Origin: Selaginella moellendorffii
Lineage: Eukaryota; Streptophyta; Lycopodiopsida; Selaginellales; Selaginellaceae
DNA length: 64,000 nt
Direction: 5' to 3'
Assembly (NCBI RefSeq): GCF_000143415.4
Contig: NW_003314261.1
Span: 806,001 to 870,000 of the forward strand
Shown: one piece after another, positions 33,654-45,068 of the stretch
Position numbering within the stretch: the stretch's first letter is position 1
How the letters are laid out: every line of letters begins with the position of its first letter
Program-made: the position numbers and the translations under genes
Notes under the pieces: model-generated
The model's database searches: none
Seen by the model: only the letters and a program-made list of their open reading frames with translations
What the model was told of the DNA's origin: nothing

Positions 33654-34520
33654 TCAGACTGTTATTTTTTGCCTCCAACGCCTATACAATAATCTTGGAA
33701 TTTCATCACTCTCCACACTATCAAGATTTAAACCCAATAGTAATGCCATCTCTTCTCTAATACGTCCACACTCATGTTCAGTGGTCGAAGAACCCATCCG
33801 GTTGAGTAGATTATGGAGATGCGGATAGTGCTTGGCTAGACAATATACATGCCATAAATGATGACTGGTGTCTGTCCGATCAAATGGCTTCTGATATACC
33901 GTTCCATCTGCCATTTGGTTGATTTCTGCAGCCACCTCCTGGACTGGCCGGTTCTCTATCACCATCGCTCCAAGCCGTTTTGCAACGTCCCCCAGAACAT
34001 ACGGTTTCTTCTCCCTAGTTTCCATACTGCAAGAGATGGGGTGCACTGCATATGTGTGCGTGTTCGCTGCAGTTTTAATCGGCGAGTCATCGATGATGAG
34101 GATTTCACTTGAGCTAGCAGTCCGGTTCATCACTACAGCCTCTGGCTTGACGAAGATGGGCTTGCTACCCCTCACATGGACCATAGTCAAGCAATCCTCC
34201 TGCGTTAGGAGAAAGTCAAATGGTAATATTACTCACGTCTGATCGTGCATCATCTGTAGCAACGTTAATGCATTGTGGCGCATCATGGATGTCCAAACTC
34301 CCAATTGCAAATTGAACCCGGCCCTCTGTTTTAAGTGTCGCATGGTCATTATTAGATCTCGCAGTTTCTCCCGTGTGATTAATGTGAATCTGTCTCTTTT
34401 GACCAACTTGCGACCGCAGGCTTTGGAGGGTGCAATGACATTCGAGGACGAGCCACGCTCATGGGAGAAAAGGACACCGTTCAGATCAAAAATGATACAG
34501 TACCTTCACCGTGACTCTGA
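33654..34520 (-). CDS. HAD-family (FCP1/NIF-like) domain encoded by PAL
   Basis: A minus-strand frame from about 34510 gives CIIFDLNGVLF (HAD motif I, DxxGxL type), then LGVWTSMMRHNA (motif II position) to 34250. A short intron (GTGAGTAATATT...CAG) follows. The next exon, 34190-33654, contains SSSEILIIDDSPIKTA (motif IV, DDSP as in FCP1/SCP phosphatases) and a helical C-terminus ending YRRWRQKITV. The second motif-I aspartate is N, so phosphatase activity is doubtful. It may be the 3' part of the larger minus-strand transcript, but the splice joining it to the exon ending near 34577 is unresolved. Confidence 0.6.
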
Positions 34521-34532
34521 AATGAAATGCGT

Positions 34533-35152
34533 CAGCATAAAAAATGGTACAAGTCAATTTTACCATCTACAATATTAGCGAATGTTGCTCCCGATGGTCG
34601 TTGAGAGGGTTTTGGTCGAGGAAACGTGAAGGGCGGAAATACTCTCCTCTGCAATGTGGGGTCAATCGCATCCGATGACGTGTGGGCACATGCCATTTCA
34701 GCTGTAGACTCTGGTACAACTGGCTCAACAGTGGCATGGGGTGGTTCCGATGGCGTGTGATCACACGCCATTTCAGCTGGTGCCTCCGTTGGCAAAGTGG
34801 ACATGACCGAACAGGCAGCAGGGGCGGTGTAGGGAGGTTCCAACGGCGCATAGTCAGACGATTGGGCACACGTTGAGTCCGTTGGAAATGAGGATACGAC
34901 CGGCTCGGCGGCTGGGGCGGCCTCATGTGGGTCCAATGGCGCCTGGTCACCGTCAGTTGGATACGTGGACAAGATTGACTCAGTGGTATGGGCAGCATCA
35001 AGTGGAGCGTGGTCAGCTTGCTTGGCGTTGATATGGATAGTAGCCTCCACCAGCTCTGATGACTCTTGCAGCCAAGTAGAGTCCACTGGCGGATCCATAT
35101 GCATGTCCAAATATCTCCCTTCGATTGAGATGGTATCCTCCCGTGCTACTAA
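34533..35152 (-). CDS. Pro/Thr/Ala-rich repeat exon of the PAL minus gene
   Basis: The exon follows a TTTTTAG acceptor at about 35155 and encodes degenerate 25-30-residue repeats (PTD...APLDP..AAPAAEPVVSS, SDYAPLEPPYTAPAAC). It includes two copies of AEMAC(D/A)HT that are translations of the element's palindrome (34750-34771 and 34675-34696). It ends FANIVD at a GTAAAATT donor. Low complexity; no function assigned. Upstream small exons lie at about 35345-35360 and 35200-35310. Confidence 0.5.
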
Positions 35153-35423
35153 AAACAAACTCATTAGCACATTGAATCGACTATACTGTATTTACCATCA
35201 ACTGCTATTAAGGAACTAGGACCGATATCACTTGGGCGCACTGCTGATTCTGAAGGATTGGACATACGTTTCGACCCTTGCTTGGCACTATCCTTCCTCG
35301 ACACTAAAGGCTAAAGTTTGTAAATTCAACTGAATAATCTCTACTTACCATTTGCTCTGCGACCTACATGGACAATGTTAGAAATGGTAAAAGGTTAGGA
35401 ATGGATGTACTATTATTTACCTG

Positions 35424-36440
35424 ATGGTTTGTCTTGTATGACCTTCCTCCGCTGCTCTTTGGCCACCTCAGGCTGGCCATCGTCGTCATCATCGTTGTCG
35501 TCGTTATTGTGATCGTCACCATTGTGAGGACCATCCAAGTCCTCTTCGTCCTCCTCTTCTTCGTCCTCCTCTTCTTTGTCCTCCTCTTCGTCCTTCTGCT
35601 CTTCCTGCTTATTATCTTTCTCTGGCTCCTCATCCCCCTCCTGCATTTCTTCCATAGGCTGCTCAAGCTGGATGGCTTGTTCTTCTAGGACCATCTTGGG
35701 AAAATCATCTGGCCGAGTCTCCATCTCAAAATACAAGACATCCATAGCCTGTTTTAGTGCGTGACCTAGGACCGTATCCTCACCCGACTGTCTTAACATG
35801 GTTTCTGCACGTTCTTGCACCCTTCGAAGACGACAAGATGAGAAAAACGTGGCCCTGACTTGAAAAGCTTCCCTCATCCATTGTACCTCTCCATTAAGAT
35901 TGGGGAAGGGGAGTCCGCCATAGGAATCTGAGTCATGAGGTGGTGACTGCCTGCTTTCACTCAGCCCTTGATCTGCAATGAATGGCATGAGCACACACGC
36001 CATAACCGCGAGGCATTACCTATCATCTTTTCGTTGCCCTTCTTCCTTTTCGAATCAAACGCCTCTGATCTCGACGACTGTCCAACGTGCTTTCGCTTTT
36101 TATGACCACTGTCAGTTTGAGCTTGGCTGGTGCTTGCCTGTTTTGCCTTTGAAGAAGTTTCTCCTGCAAGGAATGGCATGAGACCACACGCCATTGCAAA
36201 TATAATTTGTACCTCCTTTTTTCCTATTGCTTGTCTATTTGTCCTTCTTCGATGCGCCACCAGTGCGCTTTTCAGTCCTCGTGTCTGAATATTCACAACG
36301 ATCTATAATCAAAATGGCGTGAGGCCTCACGTGACCTTACCTTGTGCAGGTTGTGAGCTCGGCCCAACATGGGTATCTTCAACAGTAGCTGTTAACGCCG
36401 TTTCAGCATCTGGGGGTGGCCACGCTCCTGCATACAGAGC
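35424..36440 (-). CDS. Basic and acidic exons of the PAL minus gene
   Basis: Short exons are joined by introns of about 38-50 nt. One ends AQ before a GTAAGGTCAC intron (36312-36345). A Lys/Ser-rich exon (KKRKHVGQSSRSE...KRKKG, 36170-36020) follows. Then comes an exon (35978-35424) with QGLSESRQSPPHDSDS, VRATFFSSCRLRRVQERAETML and a long Glu/Asp tract. The introns at 36313-36345, 36165-36215 and 35978-36022 each carry the 24-bp palindrome. This is a nuclear-looking basic/acidic linker; the functional family is unknown. Confidence 0.5.
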
Positions 36441-36477
36441 TTGTGAGATAACATTTAAACTTAAAGTGTGTACTCAC

Positions 36478-39372
36478 CAGGTTCGCAAAGAAGATACTGT
36501 TTTTCTTTGGCAACTGTAATTATATGCTCCATTGAAGTCACCTCTTCAATGGAGTTTGTCACCGCAACACACGGGACACCCTTGAGTAGTGCGGCTCGAA
36601 AGAATAGTCCGCCGCAGTTGTACTCGACAACGCATTTGCCCTTGGAGTCGGAAGCAGGTGACCCACCCGCTATTGCGTTGAAGACCCAGCTAAGCATTTC
36701 CCATGCTGCACCTGGAGCTTTCTTTGGATTCGAAAGCTCCATAGCCGTCTTCAGTTCCTCAGGCACGGGTAAATTGACCTCCCTCAGATCAATTCGATTG
36801 GCCTTGTCGAACGAAGCTGGGAAGTCACTCCAGTCCCACTCTGCTGCAGGACCAATAACAAGGGCGAGTGAGAAAGTTGCGGACATTCATCGGTATCTTC
36901 TTCTTAGCCATTATCCCATGGATCTCCCGCATCTCCTTGCCTTTCAACCGAGCCTTCACCTCGTTCAAGGCCTTCCAGAACTTGTGATAGGATTCAGAGT
37001 CGTAGATCATATAGTGGACTGAAGATTCCACCTCCGCAAGTCCCACCATTAAGTTAATGATGGAGCTGACTTCGTCTGCATGAGTGATCTCCTCGTTTGT
37101 GAAGTCCATCACACAAAAGATGTTCTTGACCTGCTCATCTCCGCGGGAAACGATGCTCCTCCACCTTTGATCCTCATCTGAATTCAAGTATACCCGGTAA
37201 GGTTCTCGATAGGCCTCTGCTGCGGGGTCGAGCTGTTTCTGAAGCTGGCGGTCGACATCAATCTTAATGAAATTTGGATACTGATCCAACTTCTCAGCTT
37301 TACTTTTCGTGGCATCCCGCAGCAGATCGATGAACTTGGGGGCCCCCTTCACGTACTCGTCGATGTCTTCATTTGACAACTCCAGCGCTTCCATCATCTC
37401 TTGCGTGGTGTCGATGCTCACCCTCTCCATGGCCACTTGCTCGAAGATCCAATCCTTCAATAGCGCACGAGCTCTCAGAGTCGTGCACAAGTCCTCGTAT
37501 GTCACAATATGGCCGGGAGTCATTTTGGTCTTGTTGAAGACTACCTCACCACGTAGAAGAGCATTAGCCACTGTTAGAAGGTCGTCGTCGTCTAGAGACC
37601 GCGAGAAACGCAAGGCGTTGAGCTTCAAATCATTGGGCTTCCGGCCGTCCGCCACACCAATTGAGTTTGGCAACTCCCCGTCATGGTACCTCCTCAGCAC
37701 ATCTACCCATTTGTCAAAAACAACTTTTGTCGCGAGTAGAATGTTATAGATGCTGAGTGTGTCATTGACCCCTAGTGTTTTCGAGAGAAGACTCGAGAAT
37801 TCCTGCAATGGAAATGGCGTGAGGCCACATGCTATGTCACATGCAACGAGGCTTACCTGCCAGGCGCTAGTTGCTAGTGCACGTCCTTGTCCTGGTTTTT
37901 GTGGCTTCTTCAGTTGAACCCAGAGCTTCCGTGTTCGTGCCAATGTCTCGTGCAGACCCGATTTGTAACACGTTTCTTGCTTGACATTCTGCGCGTGGGA
38001 GATGTATATGATAGATCGGAGGGGCGAGTTGCCTTTTATCAGGCGGACAACTCTTGTCTTGAAGACTTTGTTCACCTCCTCGCCCACCATAATATCCACA
38101 ACTATCTCTTGCATCGCCAAGCTAGAATGCTGCCCGGAGACGGCATAGAACCGGATGTTCTGATCGTCCAACACCTTCCTATTATTCAAGTCTGGAAACC
38201 TCGTCTCGCCCTTCATTGTTCGGTAGTAGGGGATCACGTCTGCGATGTCGAGTGTTACTGGACTTGCCAGCATCTTCTGCTTCAATTTCTCCACCCACTC
38301 ATCAGATACTAGCCTGTGGTTGTATTTGCTTTGGATGTCGATACGGCTCACGTCGATTGTATATACTTTGTTGGAATAGTAACAAGTACTATTATCTGCG
38401 ACGATTTTTGCTGCCTCTTCTTGCTCTTTCTGCTCTTTGCGGCTCTTCTTTTTGGTGGGTGTAGTGTTCGAACCCGAGGCAATGGCATCACTGAGTAGCT
38501 TCTTTTTTGGAGCAGGAGAGTCGGACGTCAGCTTGAGCTTGACCACCCTTTTCTGCTTCGAGGTAGTTTCCAGATCGACCCCCTTCCCCTTTGCTTCGCG
38601 AACTGGAGTCACTCTCAACGGCTCAATGTTGGAATATAGTTTTTGAACATCGCCGTAGGTGAGGTCCGTGGATTCCATGTGATCTTCATAGACCCGTAGC
38701 GTCTTTGAAATTGTGGGCCTCCTGGACAACCTCTCCCTAGCTCCCTCTAGGAATTCCTCATAGCCGCTGCCCCCCTCCGGGAAGCCGCTAGGATGTGCAA
38801 GGTGGATCTTGAAGGCAGACGCTGTCTCTACCACAAGTGCCAGTCCATATTCTTGCATGGAACTACATGGAGTGTCTGTCACTTGGATGAGGATCCCCAT
38901 GCATTCTTTTCTCCCACCATCTGTGTTGTACAGCCTCAGATCCTCGCCTTCCATCCCGAAAGTCCAACTGGTGAGCTCCTCCCCCTTCTCTGCATCCACA
39001 TTGATAGTGGCTGGAAGAAGAACGCAATTCCTCGCCTGTTCAGAAATGCACAACAATTAGAGCTGACAGATGAAAAGCTAGTAGCTGGAAATAACGTGAG
39101 GCCACACGCCATTCACCACTGCATCAGATGTCTTGAGGCTGCATCCTAAGATGGCGTGAGGCTACACGCCATCTGTAACCGGACTGCACTCGAGAGCCCA
39201 GTCGGTGCATGCCAATGTTGCTACTGAATGGCATGTGGCCTCATGCCATTTTCTATTTGGCCTAAAAGACTTACCATTTGAAGCCGAATGGAGGCGTGAC
39301 AACCGGACTCGCTGGCGAATGTGCACTGTGTGTGCAGCGGATCGTAGCAGCAAGGCTACTCTGCCACTTACA
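36478..39372 (-). CDS. ParB/Srx-like protein with methyltransferase-like C-terminus (PAL)
   Basis: The main exons are 39048-37858, 37802 to about 36890, and about 36845-36478, with small upstream exons to about 39370. After a Lys-rich linker, VYTIDVSRIDIQSKYNHRL...RFYAVSGQHSSLAMQEIV has the ParB N-domain/sulfiredoxin pattern (position-specific basic patch, then GQHR-like GQHSS). A long helical region follows. The last exon has KKAPGAAWEMLSWVFNAIAGG and then VVEYNCGGLFFRAALLKGVPCVAV, laid out like the (K)P..LL..LI and DPFCGSG..AA...G SAM-binding motif of beta-class DNA methyltransferases, as in phage ParB-methylase fusions. No clear DPPY motif is seen. The 37803-37857 intron is divisible by three and can be read through. 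A further splice or frameshift lies at 36845-36890. Confidence 0.6.
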
Positions 39373-40506
39373 GTTGGAGAGTGGCGCTGAAATCTCCTGG
39401 GACGCCAAGTGAGCTGCGTGTGGGTGGCGGAGTGGGCGGCGGAGTTGGCGGCGAAGTTACAAACTGGGTGTGTCTTGAAGTGGACGCCGATGCACACGAG
39501 CGCAATGCGAGTGCGAGTGTGATGCAAGCGCGAGTGGACGCCGATGCACACGAGAAACCTGTAGAGAAGTGGGAGTGCGAGTGGGAGCGCGATGCGAGCG
39601 CGAGTACGAAGCAAAATGCAAAACCTAACCTCACACGCGCGAAATGTCACGACGGTTGGTAATCCCGCCATGTCATCATTCCTCGGACTTGGGCGCCACC
39701 ATTAATTTCTGGATCGGCGCGCGCATGCGTGAAATCCAAAAGAAATCCGCAACGTCATCATTCCTCGGACTGCATGCACGCGAAATCCAAAAGAAAGATC
39801 ATGATTGGGATATCATTTAATACCCTCGCTATATTTATACCATGCATGATTGGATATTCCAAAGCATCTTGTATTTCCAAAAATGCCAGATGTTCAGCTA
39901 AATAAATTGTCAGAGGATTTGATATGACGTTCAAGCGTGTGGGCTCATGCAATTTTGATCCCAAAAAATGCACCAAAAAATGCTCGGCGTCATCTGGTGT
40001 TATCTCTTGAATGGCGTGGGGCCGCATGCCATTTTCAGGAGCACATAGGAGTATATTCCTAGAATATTCTGACATGTGCGAGATTGTTTTGAGTTTCCTG
40101 GAGATCCAACCGTTAGATTGCAACTAGATTTTACAGAATAGTATACAATGTCCTTCTTGATGACCCTGCAAAGAAGCATCTCGATCGGACACCACATGAG
40201 ACCACACGAGCCTTACAATGTTTCAGGGGCATTTGCCATAGATCCGACCGTTATTTTGCTCCAAGATTCTACAGTTTGGTGTGCATTGACCTTTCCATCG
40301 ACACTGCAAAGGGACATCACAATCAGATGCGGGATCACAAGAAACCAACTTCACTAACTCTGGTTTCACCAAGATCTACGTAAGGAGTTATGAAATGAAA
40401 GGACCCTCTCTATTGAAATGTGTTTATAGTCCTAGAGGCATTGTGACATATCAAAGGATTTTGCATCAAGTTCTGTATTTGCATGTTTATCAAGCTACTG
40501 AATTGC

Positions 40507-40538
40507 TAAACCCTAAACCCTAAACCCTAACCCTAAAC
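40507..40538. repeat. Interstitial telomere-type repeat (CCCTAAA)n
   Basis: About four units of the plant telomere repeat (TAAACCC, one shortened) lie within the PAL divergent region. Confidence 0.9.
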
Positions 40539-41370
40539 ATGTGGCAAATGCTGCGTGAAGAAAGATGCCCTTTCTGGGCAAATGCTGTAAGAGGCAGATT
40601 CCGAGCAGATGTATCTCAGGCCAGCGAAGGGGACAAACGAAAGCTAGCTATAAACATGACGGGATGCAAATAGATTACTAGGCTGGTCCTGCAAAAATCA
40701 AAAACCATAATTGAAAACATTGAAAATGCAAAAAGAAAGGTTTATAATATTTTTGAATTTTAAGCAACCAAATGAATGTAAGTAGGGCATGTGTTTGTAA
40801 GTTTAAAAATGCCTTAACCACTTAAATTCCCAAGTAAATAAAGCTGTTTCTATTTTTGGTACAGGTAAACTTTATAGCGTGTGGGCTCATGCAATTTTGA
40901 ACCCAAAAATGCACCAAAAAATGCTTGACTAGCATTATTCTTTGAATGGCGTGTGGCCTTATATTGCCATAAATGGACGTACACACACAACATAATTATT
41001 CCTTTACACGGCGAATAATCTTGGCGCGGATCACTGACATGGCACAGCTGGATCGAGGCAAGGACATGATGTGACAAAGTTTAACCTCCGACAGCAAAGT
41101 CTAGAAGCTACTCAGTTTGAAATTTGTCAGAGGAATCATAAGATCTGGTTTGTCAGAGGATTTGATGTGACGTTCAAGCGTGTGTTATTTTTGAATTCTC
41201 GAACTCATTCCTAGGTCTATCATTTTTGTGCGCCGTGTTCTTGGTTCCGCTGAGCGCAGTGAGCGCTGCTTGTCTAAGCGGCGTTGTGAGCTGTGGTTTA
41301 TGCGTCTACAAGCGGTTGCGGCATTGCGAGCGCCATTGCGAGCGGCAGTTTATGCGAGTGGCAGTTTGTG

Positions 41371-41440
41371 CGAGCGGCGCTACGAGCAGTTGCGGTGTTG
41401 CGAGCGGCGCTACGAGTAGTTGCGGTGTTGCGAGCGGCAC
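41371..41440. repeat. 30-bp GC-rich tandem repeat
   Basis: CGAGCGGCGCTACGAG(C/T)AG... occurs at 41371 and 41401, with a partial third unit at 41431. Degenerate relatives (GCGAGCGGCAGTTTATG) extend upstream to about 41300. Open frames here are by-products. Confidence 0.85.
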
Positions 41441-41655
41441 TGTCTTTGGTGTGGCTACCGCTTCCTCTTGATATTCAGCACTTGTGCTTCCTGGTATGTT
41501 CACCATGGAATGGTTTAGGACCACATTTAGAAATGGCATGAGGCCACATGCCATCTTGGGCCCTTGCAATTTCATGGCTAGCGTATTGTCATGTATGTTT
41601 TTACTTGCCTGCAGCTGTGTGTATATCAAGATGGCATGAGGCCTCATGCCATTTT

Positions 41656-41799
41656 TGGCCCCTATTAGCCTATTGCCATATTCCTTTTGCCTTGCTGCAA
41701 CTGTATATATTTTTGTATGGGTGACTAGTCACGCACACAAAAATATATACAGTTGCAACAAGGCAAAAGTAATATAGCAACAGGCTAGCAGGGGCCAAA
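41656..41799. repeat. Long inverted repeat (fold-back), arms about 60 bp
   Basis: GGCCCC...TAGCCTATTGCCATATT.CTTTTGCCTTG.TGCAACTGTATATATTTTTGT is followed by a loop of about 20 bp (GGGTGACTAGTCACGC) and its complement. The arms are flanked on each side by a palindrome copy (41629-41653, 41800-41824). A nearly exact palindrome of about 36 bp centred on GGTACC (41812-41847) follows directly. Confidence 0.9.
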
Positions 41800-42001
41800 T
41801 ATAGCGTGAGGCCTCATGCCATTAGTGGTACCACTAATGGCATGAGGGCTCATGCCAATTTTGTGAATGCGAAATTTCACGTGGGTGTCAATAGCATGTT
41901 TGAATAATGGCATGTGGCCTCATGCTATTTGGTATGTTATGATTTAGGCCATTCTCCAATCATTTTTTGTATGGTCTTAACTTCTTTTCTGCACTTTCAA
42001 A

Positions 42002-45000
42002 ATGGCCTTCAGGGTTGGGGAAAAGGTTTACATTTTGAATGGTGGGAAGAGAGTTGCAAAAGGGACCCTTGTGTCTATGGATGGGAACTTTGTTATACAC
42101 TGTCAAAGGTTTGGGGAAGGCAATGCTGCTGTATCAGTAGAGATTGTCTTCGATGGGAATGTGGTCGCTATTGAACGAGGAGAGATGGTCGTCGGGGTAA
42201 ATGTTGTTGTTGCCTTGAAAAATCTGCAGAAGAAAGCAGATGTTAGGGACAGCGCAAGTGCGATGCATGTTCCCTCCGTGGATCTTAAGAACCGTGCTAC
42301 ATGGATTCAGGCAAAGGTGTTTCTAAACAACCCCGAGGGGGAGGTGGTAGCTGAGGGCTTAGCCACAGTTGTCGATCCAAGAGATGCGGTTGCTAATCAA
42401 GAATTGGGCTGGGATGATATTGGAGTTGCGATTTTAGAGGTTGTTGACACAGAAGAAAACAGTCTGACTATTGGAAGCATTGTGCGGTGGAAATTGAGGC
42501 ATTTAGTGTTTGAGAATGTGAAGGATTCACAATCAAACACCACTACAACTGATGACAGAACATCTCTTCATGGGAAAAGAAAGTACACCTTCCTACAGCG
42601 CAGCCAAAGGGATTTGAGCAACGAACCGAAAAGGCAGAAAATGGCGATGGAGGTTCGAATGGTCTCGACAGTTGCTTGTTGCAAGAGGAGGTGCTGTCAA
42701 CATGCTGATTGGGATGCTATTGAAGAGGAGAGAGCAAGATACAAGACATTGTCCTGGAAGGCAGCTCGCAATTTTGTGTATGAGGCATTACGGTCATCTG
42801 TTGATGCTTCAGAACATCAGGTGGGGGGCATGGTCTTCCAGAGGGGTTTGGTCTGCATGAAGGCATGGAGAATCATTTATGGAGTCCCTCGAAGCACATT
42901 CTACAGAATCAAAACTGAGTTCGAGGAACAAAGGGTTCAACAGGCAGTCCATAGGAACGACGGTACGCACAAAACCAGGGGTCATGTTGTATATGGAGAG
43001 GCAATCTTCAAGAGGTTTGTCGAGACATGTAGCGAGCAGCAACCACATAAAACCCGCCTCTTGGAAGATGGAACACGAGACACCCAACAAGTTCTCCCTT
43101 CCATGTATACCAAGGGGCCCATATTGGAAGATGTGAATCGGGAACTCTAGAGTAATGGCTACAGGAAGCTGAGCCAATCTAGATTTAGTAGATTGTGGAG
43201 CAACAGGTTCAGGGATGTGAGTATAGGAAAGTACTCCAGCTTTTCAAAGTGTGACGAATGCACTGCTATCAAAATGGCTTTGTCGAAGAATTCTTGCAAC
43301 GCTCAAGAGCGAGAGACGTTGGTTAGAAAGCGGCTCGACCACAACATCGAGCAGAGAAGCTGCAGGACTGCATATTATCATAACAGGATTCTCTCCATGG
43401 AGAGACCTGACTCTTACCTCTGCATCATCCACGACAAAATGGACCAGAAAAAGACGTGCTTACCTCGACTCAATCCTGCCCCCAAGGCAATCTCTTCATC
43501 CATGCAGCTGCCTGTGTCTCTGTTTGGCATAATCGCTCATGGGCATGGTGCCCAGAACTATGGGAACTTCTTTGTACCTCTATGGGGTGGCGGGGGTGCA
43601 AACATGATGATTGTGTCCCTAGCAAAACACTTAAGGTCTCTGCAAAGTGCGCAGACTGAGCTGAACGGCCAACCCTTGCATAAGGCCCTTGTCGATCGAA
43701 CCATACAGGGTTCAGCTGGAGGAGGAGCAAAGGCTTGCAGTATCGCGTGGGGCCCCATGCCATCCCAGTGAATATGTTGGCCGTTAGATTGTAGGGTTAT
43801 CACGTGAGGCCTCATGCCATTCCGACGAGGCTGGTCGCCCGGTGAATGCACAGCCTCATCCAAACGAAGCAGAATGTCAAGGAAGTTCTTGCGGCCGATG
43901 TGGCCTTCCACCCCATCTTCTGCTCCAAACAGACAATGCTGGCAGTGAGAACAAAAACATGTACGTCTTCGCGTACTTGGAAATGCTTGTTGCCAAAGGC
44001 ATATTTGAAACGGTTACACTTGGCTTTCTCATGGTTGGGCACACTCATGAAGACGTCGATGCCATGTTCAGTCACCTGGCAGAGTCCCTCCGGCGATCCA
44101 ATGTCCTCACCCTCCCACAACTCTACGATGAATTCCAAAATTGCATCAAAGGCACTGTTGAAGCTGCACTTGTGACAGAGGTTCCAGACTTTAAGGGGTT
44201 TGTAAGAGGCTACATCAGGGACGGATCCGAAACGCTGATTGGCCACTCCAAGCCTCTTCAGTTTCATTTCAGCATGCGTGACGGTGCTCCAGTGATGAGG
44301 TACAAGATGAGAGAATGGGACACAGTGTGGCTGCCAGTGGATGGCATTGAACTCTTCAAGAGAGATCCCATAACTGGGGAACTTATGATTCCTCAGGGTT
44401 CCCCACGGCCGATGCACCCGGATGGACTCAAAGACCAGGAAAGTATAGTGGCCGGGATTAGATAGCATATTGCCTTCTGGAAGAGGGGGTTGGTGTTTGG
44501 TGGAGAATCCTATTTTAAGAGGTGCAAGCCTTTGCTCGAATACTGGGAAAAGATTATATCTGCTATCCAAAATGGGCCGGTTGTATATGAAGAATTGGAA
44601 GAGTCCTTTTGGCCAGAACCCAGAGCACCAGATAGTAGCGGAACAATGTCCTCTAGAAATGCAGTGACAGATAACGATGTTGAGGATCACTATTGTGGGC
44701 CGAGGAACAAGAAGCCGGATTCAGCATTCAATCCAGTACAGGTCTGCAAAGGAATGGTCGTGCTTGTCAGACCCAGTAATAAAAAACAAATGATATGGGT
44801 GGGGCGCTGCATCACTGATGTAGAGGAGGACGCGGAAACTAACTCCTTCAATGTAACTGTGGAGTGGTTCAAGCCAAGTTCCGGATATACGAAGGATTGC
44901 CTAGAAAAGAGATGGGTGCTGAATCCAAGGGATCCCAGCATGAGCATATCGGTGGATAATGTTGTGCATGGTTGGATGCGGAAGCAGAGTGCCACCATCA

Positions 45001-45068
45001 CCTTGCCAGACCATGCAAGAGATGCAGCAAGAGCATTCATAACTCGGGTTCAAGGTGAGATTCATTAA
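42002..45068 (+). pseudogene. PAL DDE-type transposase, two nonsense codons
   Basis: The ATG at 42002 begins MAFRVGEKVYILNG. Next come a Cys cluster (CCKRRCC), a helix-turn-helix-like VCMKAWRIIYGVPRSTFY, FSKCDECTAIK, IHDKMDQKKTCLPR (first acidic residue) and PVSLFGIIAHGHGAQNYG. LLLQTDNAGSENKN (second) and FLMVGHTHEDVDAMFS (third) follow, then a C-terminal WFKPSSGYT region to 45068. This is the plant/animal transposase type with a TDN..NKN and GHTHED signature. In-frame TAG codons at 43148-43150 (after NREL) and 44463-44465 (after AGIR), both explicable as CAG to TAG, inactivate this copy. An intron with two palindromes lies at about 43739-43853; its exact borders are unresolved. Confidence 0.85.

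Larger units (their letters stand above)
39381..42001. promoter_or_regulatory. PAL divergent non-coding region between the two transcription units
   Basis: There is no supported gene here. It holds palindromes, a direct repeat of GTCATCATTCCTCGGACT (39672 and 39753) and a roughly 50-bp duplicated segment (CGTGTGGGCTCATGCAATTTT..., 39932 and 40876). Also present are GTCAGAGGATTTGAT.TGACG at 39909 and 41152, a telomere-like array, a 30-bp tandem repeat and a long fold-back. It presumably contains promoters for both units and subterminal binding sites. Confidence 0.5.

Noticed and set aside
37803-37857. Coding sequence continuous through the ParB-like gene
   Set aside because: The 55-bp stretch has a GTAAGC donor, a TTGCAG acceptor and the palindrome, so it is read as an intron even though no stop interrupts the frame.
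39162-39671. 169-codon minus-strand protein
   Set aside because: It reads across palindrome-bearing introns and a GC-rich upstream region with repeated His/Thr/Arg strings; no domain and no conserved frame.
40507-40538. Chromosome end or telomere
   Set aside because: Only about four units inside a bounded transposon with sequence continuing on both sides.
41226-41541. Overlapping plus-strand Ala/Val/Cys-rich frames
   Set aside because: By-products of the 30-bp GC-rich tandem repeat.
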